Below, one piece after another: positions 59,629 through 64,000 of a DNA stretch of 64,000 bases. The notes under the pieces were generated by a model that did not search any database, was not told the origin of the DNA, and worked only from the letters and a program-made list of their open reading frames with translations. The position numbers were made by a program, and so were the translations under genes. The DNA is from DAOUET01 sp034430155 (lineage in GTDB: Bacteria > Chloroflexota > Anaerolineae > Anaerolineales > UBA4823), in the NCBI GenBank assembly GCA_034430155.1, contig DAOUET010000158.1, forward strand, positions 1-64,000, written 5' to 3'. Numbering within the stretch: the stretch's first letter is position 1; the number at the start of each line of letters is the position of its first letter.

Positions 59629-61125
59629 ATGGAAAACTCTTCACGTCGCCTGGTATTCTCTATTGTCATGGTTATGCTCGCCTGCGGGTTGTGCATCAGC
59701 CTGGTCTTTGTCGCTGGGACAGCGATATATTATATTAACCAGTATGGATCATCCCTCCCCACACCTGGCCAGATCATCATATCTACAGTCGACTTATTCC
59801 CTTCACCAACTATTGAAGATACTTCCATCGTTACATCCCCTACCTCTCAAGAATTATCACCACCACATACCTCATCACCCACACAATCACTTCCCACCGA
59901 AACTCAGACTACCCCACAAGCAGCGGGTTTGCCTGCTCAGATCGCCCAACAGATGGATCAAATCCAAGACCAGGTGGTCCAATTGCGCGGTTTAGAACCG
60001 AAAGGACCTGTTAAACGGGATCTTCTCGCCCCGACCCAGCTGCGTCAGCATGTCTTGGATGATTTCTTGGTCGATTATTCTCCAGATAAAGCCAAACAGG
60101 ATGTGCTGGTCCTGGCTGCTTTTGGATTATTGGAGCCTGATTTTGATCTTTATAATTTTTACATCGATTTATACAGTGAACAAATCGCTGGTTTTTACGA
60201 TGATAAAACCAAAGAAATGTACGTGATCCAAGGTGAGGGTTTTCAAGGACCTGAGCGGCTGACCTATGCACATGAATATGACCATGCTCTACAAGACCAG
60301 AACTACGATATAGAAAACGGCTTGGATTACAGCCAAGCCTCTTGTGAAAAGGATTCAGAACGTTGTGCTGCTATCCAGGCGCTTATCGAGGGGGATGCCT
60401 CCTTACTGGAAACCGAATGGTATGTGGGTTTCGCCACTGCTCAAGATCGAAACGAAATTCAACAATTCTATAGCACATATCAAAGCCCAGTCTATGATAG
60501 TGCTCCCACTTTCATGCAGCAGGATTTTGTATTCCCATATGTGAATGGTCAAGCTTTTGTTGAATACCTCCATACCGCTGGTGGTTGGGCATCTGTAGAC
60601 CGAGCTTACCAAGATTTGCCAGTTTCTACGGAGCAAATTTTACATCCTGACTTATACCCGGATGATAAGCCGATCACCGTTACACTGCCCGATTTGAAAC
60701 CTATCCTTAGTGAGGGGTGGGAAATGTTAGACCAGGAGACTTTAGGTGAATGGTACACCTATCTTGTCTTAGCCTATGGTCTCGATCCTCAGGCGCGTCT
60801 GGATATCTCGGACGCTCAGACTGCCTCGGCTGGTTGGGGAGGTGATCGCTACACCGTTTACTACAACGCGCAAACGGATGCAACCGTTCTGGTGCTCAAA
60901 ACCATTTGGGATACAGGCAGAGATGCTGATGAATTCAACACGGCTTTCCGTAAATATGTGGGAATGCGTTTTGGAAATCCGGGAGCAGCGAGCTCTGACT
61001 CAGTCTCGTGGAGCTTTAGTGGTGGATATTCTGAATTTCACATCCAAAGTCAGGAAACCGATTGGATTCTGGCGCCCGATGCAGAAACGACCCAGGCCAT
61101 ATGGGCAGCCATGCAAATCCCATAG
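59629..61125 (+). CDS. membrane-anchored metallopeptidase-like protein (HEYDH motif)
   Basis: The 498-residue product has one N-terminal membrane helix (about 8-33), a Pro-Ser-Thr linker (about 42-95) and an external domain. The motif TYAHEYDHALQDQ contains HExxH (His215-His219), preceded by GFYDDKTKEMYVIQG; Glu254 in LIEGDASLLE lies 35 residues later and fits a third zinc ligand. This points to a zinc peptidase of the gluzincin type. Related Chloroflexota proteins are annotated only as hypothetical. The small membrane protein gene precedes it by 5 bases. No substrate can be assigned. Confidence 0.75.
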   Translation: MENSSRRLVFSIVMVMLACGLCISLVFVAGTAIYYINQYGSSLPTPGQIIISTVDLFPSPTIEDTSIVTSPTSQELSPPHTSSPTQSLPTETQTTPQAAGLPAQIAQQMDQIQDQVVQLRGLEPKGPVKRDLLAPTQLRQHVLDDFLVDYSPDKAKQDVLVLAAFGLLEPDFDLYNFYIDLYSEQIAGFYDDKTKEMYVIQGEGFQGPERLTYAHEYDHALQDQNYDIENGLDYSQASCEKDSERCAAIQALIEGDASLLETEWYVGFATAQDRNEIQQFYSTYQSPVYDSAPTFMQQDFVFPYVNGQAFVEYLHTAGGWASVDRAYQDLPVSTEQILHPDLYPDDKPITVTLPDLKPILSEGWEMLDQETLGEWYTYLVLAYGLDPQARLDISDAQTASAGWGGDRYTVYYNAQTDATVLVLKTIWDTGRDADEFNTAFRKYVGMRFGNPGAASSDSVSWSFSGGYSEFHIQSQETDWILAPDAETTQAIWAAMQIP

Positions 61126-61228
61126 TTTCCCGTGATAAGGGCCAGACAGATCTCCATCCGAATGATGGTTTTCTCAAGATGCCTATCCCCCAGATGCCAT
61201 TAACAAACCCGAGGGAGATATTACTCAA

Positions 61229-63385
61229 CTAAAGAGATAATTCCTCTAAACGTTGTTGCAATATAGGCTTATCAGGATGTTCCCCTTTGAGTTCCTTCAA
61301 GAACCTTATAGCTTGATCTTTCTCACCGCGTTTCATCAGATAGGCTAAGAAATCATCAAGCTCGATAGTCGCTTGCTCAACATTCGCGAGACGAAAATTC
61401 AGGTCGACCAGGCGGATCCTCACGTGCAAGTCATCAGGTTTCAATCGCCGTACTTGCTCGTAGATTCGCAATGCTTGCCGCCAGTCCAGACTTTGCAAAT
61501 CGATGTCTGCCATCCTTCGCAATATCTGTGCTTTAATTTCTACATCCATAACCTTATCCTGCGCCAGCAGAAATGCATCGGAATAGGTTTGGTGAGCTTT
61601 GTTTAAATCAGCCATATCGTAGTAGACCTCGGCCAAGCTGATGTATTCAGCGATCGCCTCTTTTACTTGCCCGTGATCAATCAACAATTTAATTAAACGA
61701 TTCCGGGCTGTCAGGTCTATCGGGGATAACTTGATTACCCGGCGATATAAATCGATTGCCCTGCCAAGTTCACCCCGCATACTATATGTATGCGCAATGG
61801 TGTTGAACTTTTCGATAGCCTCATGATGATGCCCAAGTTGCAGGAGCAATTCACCCATATCCAAATGCAATGGCAGATATGTAGGAGCGTAATCTAAAGC
61901 ATAGAAGGCTTCCTCCATAGCTGAGCGAAAGTACCCAGCCTGTGTCAGTTGGCGTATACGATTGACCGATTCGACAATCCGGCTACTTCGTGCTTCTAAG
62001 AGTATTTCCGCTATCGCCCGTACCGAACCACCATCAACTCCTACCAGCAATTCCCGCCTGACCTGCATCAGGTGTTTAAGCCAATTGACCCTCATTAAAA
62101 GCTCCTCGATATTGTCGCAGAGGCGTTGTTTAGCTTCAAGATCTGTATGTTGAGATTCAGCCGCGATTAGAGATTCATACAGCTGCACCAAACCATACAC
62201 ATTTTCTTCGGGCACCATCTTGGAATCTACCAGCTTGAGCGCCTCTAAATATTCAATGGTGGCTTCTTCAATTCGTCCTAATCTTCGAAGGGTCTGACCG
62301 AGTAGAAGCCTACTTCCAAGAGCAAGGTCGGGGTGCATAAGAGCTCGTTGCAGGTTTGGCACGGCGCCCTCTAGATCTTTGCCTTGAGCTTTTAGAAAAC
62401 CAACATTAAAATAAGCTGCTGCGTGATCTAATCCGGCTTCAATTACTTTCTCTATCTCTTGTGAAGCCTGCTCAAATTCCCCCCTGGTTTGCATATCTAT
62501 AGCCTGACTCAAATGCAATCTCACCACAGTTGGGTCGGATTGTTTCGAAATAATATTACCAACCGAACCTGTGAATATCGATTGAAAGCTATGGCCTGTT
62601 GACGGTTGTTGAATATCTTCAGGTAGCTCCTCGAAGACTAAGCTGGCCAGCATACCTACCGCTCTCTTTCGGGCATCAGCAACCGGATCTAACCCTGAAA
62701 CTACCTGATCTAATTTATCGGAGTCTCTTGAAGCTTTTTCTGCAGGTTTACGTAACTGGCCCGTAAAAACCTTTGGGTTGAATTCTGGAAGCGGTTTGGA
62801 CTCTTCTAAGAGCATGACAGCTTGCCGTGCCTCGCTGTTCTCAGGCGCGATCTTTAAGGCATATCTAGCTGCTTGAAGCGCCTTTTGCACATCCCCAGAT
62901 CGCTGAATTAAGCTAGCCAAGGTTAGATATTCCCTTACAGCCTGCTTGTTACGACCTGTATGTTCAAAGATCACAGCCAATCTTGAATGCGCTCGTAGGT
63001 TCTTTGGATCAAGACGAGTCACCATTGAAAAGTTATCTACGGATTTTTCCGATTCTCGATTGTTCAAATACAACTCTGCAGCTTTTAAACGTGCCACAGT
63101 AGCTTGATCTATTTTCCCTAACTGCTCACACAGCTCGGCCACCTTCTCCAAGGGCAAGGGGTCATCTGAGGATACGGCCGCTGCCCGTCCATAGAAATTT
63201 AAAGCCTGCTCGTACTGCTCAAGTCGATACAAACACAACCCCAAGCTAGAAAGAGCCTTGGGATCGTCCGGAAATTCATTTAATGCCTGCCGATAAGAAG
63301 CCGCGGCACTGTCCCAGGATTGGTCCCATGCCGCAGAGTGTCCTTGATTCATGGCTCTTTCAAATATGTCTGTGCGTCCGCTCAT
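61229..63385 (-). CDS. large TPR repeat protein
   Basis: This 718-residue soluble protein has about twelve to fourteen TPR units spread over its length. Clear examples are WDSAAASYRQALNEFPDDP (about 22-40), AVREYLTLASLIQRSGDV and AIDLYRRVIKLSPIDLTAR (about 535-553). A central region (about 200-290) breaks the pattern with RKRAVGMLASLVFEELPEDI. There is no signal peptide or membrane helix, so it is cytoplasmic. TPR arrays bind proteins; the partner is unknown. AGGAAG precedes the ATG. It lies 98 bases after polA on the same strand. Confidence 0.85.
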   Translation of the reverse strand: MSGRTDIFERAMNQGHSAAWDQSWDSAAASYRQALNEFPDDPKALSSLGLCLYRLEQYEQALNFYGRAAAVSSDDPLPLEKVAELCEQLGKIDQATVARLKAAELYLNNRESEKSVDNFSMVTRLDPKNLRAHSRLAVIFEHTGRNKQAVREYLTLASLIQRSGDVQKALQAARYALKIAPENSEARQAVMLLEESKPLPEFNPKVFTGQLRKPAEKASRDSDKLDQVVSGLDPVADARKRAVGMLASLVFEELPEDIQQPSTGHSFQSIFTGSVGNIISKQSDPTVVRLHLSQAIDMQTRGEFEQASQEIEKVIEAGLDHAAAYFNVGFLKAQGKDLEGAVPNLQRALMHPDLALGSRLLLGQTLRRLGRIEEATIEYLEALKLVDSKMVPEENVYGLVQLYESLIAAESQHTDLEAKQRLCDNIEELLMRVNWLKHLMQVRRELLVGVDGGSVRAIAEILLEARSSRIVESVNRIRQLTQAGYFRSAMEEAFYALDYAPTYLPLHLDMGELLLQLGHHHEAIEKFNTIAHTYSMRGELGRAIDLYRRVIKLSPIDLTARNRLIKLLIDHGQVKEAIAEYISLAEVYYDMADLNKAHQTYSDAFLLAQDKVMDVEIKAQILRRMADIDLQSLDWRQALRIYEQVRRLKPDDLHVRIRLVDLNFRLANVEQATIELDDFLAYLMKRGEKDQAIRFLKELKGEHPDKPILQQRLEELSL

Positions 63386-63483
63386 ACTCGCTTCCTAGAA
63401 TTCGACCCAAGTGCTTGATTCTTCTTTTACATTATAAGTCCAGCTAAATCAACCCAATTAATTACTTTTCTTCTTCCATATAG

Positions 63484-64000
63484 TTAGTCGCTGATATCCT
63501 TCATCTCAAACCAATTTGAACCATTGCGTGCGTCGGTTTTCAAAGGCACACTCAATGGATAAGCGTTCTCCATCACATGGCGCACTGTCGCTGCTGTCTC
63601 TCGTAGCTCTTCGGTGGGACATTCAAAAACAAGCTCATCATGGACCTGTAATAACATTCTTGCCGATAATCTAGCCTCGGTTAATGCATCCGGAACTCTC
63701 AACATGGCCAGCTTGATGATATCGGCAGCAGTTCCTTGGATAGGAGCGTTGATAGCCTCTCGCTCCTCTCGGCCGCGAATATTCTGATTACGCTGATCCT
63801 TCAAACCCGGGAAATACCGTCGGCGACCTAGAAGGGTTTCGACAAAACCCTGTTCAGCCGCCCTCTGCCGCATATTGTCGAGATAGCCCTTCACACCAGG
63901 AAATCTTTTGAAATAAGCCGTTACAAATTCCTCTGCTTCAGCCAGGGTCAGGTCAGTTGTTCTCGTCAAACCATATGGGGTCATCCCATAGATCAGGCCA
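63484..64000 (-). CDS. polA: DNA polymerase I, C-terminal part (cut by the window end)
   Basis: The visible 171 residues are the C-terminus of family A DNA polymerase. They include the end of motif B (YGMTPYGLTRTT), the fingers-thumb helix KGYLDNMRQRAAEQGFVETL, ETLLGRRRYFPGLKDQ, AINAPIQGTAADIIKLAM and motif C LLQVHDELVFECP with the catalytic Asp-Glu of VHDE. The frame stays open to base 64000, so the gene starts beyond the window. The window edge cuts within motif B (residues IYGM). Confidence 0.97.
   Translation of the reverse strand, partial: GLIYGMTPYGLTRTTDLTLAEAEEFVTAYFKRFPGVKGYLDNMRQRAAEQGFVETLLGRRRYFPGLKDQRNQNIRGREEREAINAPIQGTAADIIKLAMLRVPDALTEARLSARMLLQVHDELVFECPTEELRETAATVRHVMENAYPLSVPLKTDARNGSNWFEMKDISD

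Overview
The window looks like part of a Chloroflexota chromosome, most likely class Anaerolineae. This is an inference from gene content: lipoproteins with Pro-Thr-Ala rich linkers, EtfBA with an acyl-CoA dehydrogenase, a stand-alone methylmalonyl-CoA mutase catalytic subunit, DUF711, DUF1786, DUF3054 and DUF3467 proteins, a translin homologue, and T-box control of aminoacyl-tRNA synthetases. The DNA is of medium GC content and densely coded. I see no rRNA, tRNA, insertion sequence, prophage or CRISPR array.

Layout. 1-3.8 kb: a degenerate intergenic repeat, a cold shock gene and an acyl-CoA dehydrogenase-etfB-etfA operon (minus). 3.9-13.2 kb: a plus-strand run of TPR lipoprotein-like protein, jelly-roll lipoprotein, MtaB, a YqeY-like protein, a 7TM-HD phosphohydrolase, YbeY, DgkA, an endonuclease IV-like protein and uracil-DNA glycosylase. 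13.2-14.9 kb: two envelope proteins (minus). 15.1-20.5 kb: PlsC, then pheST behind a complete Phe T-box leader, then a small membrane protein. 20.7-25.3 kb: DUF1786 (minus), then methylmalonyl-CoA mutase, its epimerase and a membrane protein. 25.4-27.5 kb: a zinc-ribbon protein and an M1 peptidase lipoprotein (minus). 27.8-31.4 kb: uvrA and an ArsR/DUF2087 regulator. 31.4-37.9 kb (minus): DUF711, a TrmH-type methyltransferase, a macro domain protein, infC-rpmI-rplT, and thrS behind a Thr T-box leader. 38.2-40.3 kb: tatA, a two-repeat secreted protein and a hydroxyacid dehydrogenase. 40.7-51.7 kb: purA, a TDH-like dehydrogenase, a lipoprotein, a DNA methyltransferase, an unknown protein, ssb, DUF3467, translin, a broken or split Cas4-like nuclease, NAD kinase, a B-box membrane protein and recN. 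51.9-64 kb: a divergent class A PBP, an HtrA-like protease, NUDIX, an anti-sigma/sigma pair with DUF3054, a membrane protein, a metallopeptidase-like protein, a large TPR protein and the 3' end of polA.

Most of this is housekeeping: translation, DNA repair, envelope and acyl-CoA metabolism. The least ordinary points are an apparent AUA start codon for infC; several genes whose start codon lies only 6-10 nt after a TANNNT-type -10 box, suggesting leaderless transcripts; a PBP1-type protein that has lost all three transpeptidase motifs; a membrane-anchored Cas4-like nuclease split by a +1 frame change; and the ssb-DUF3467-translin-nuclease neighbourhood. None of these is proven from sequence alone.
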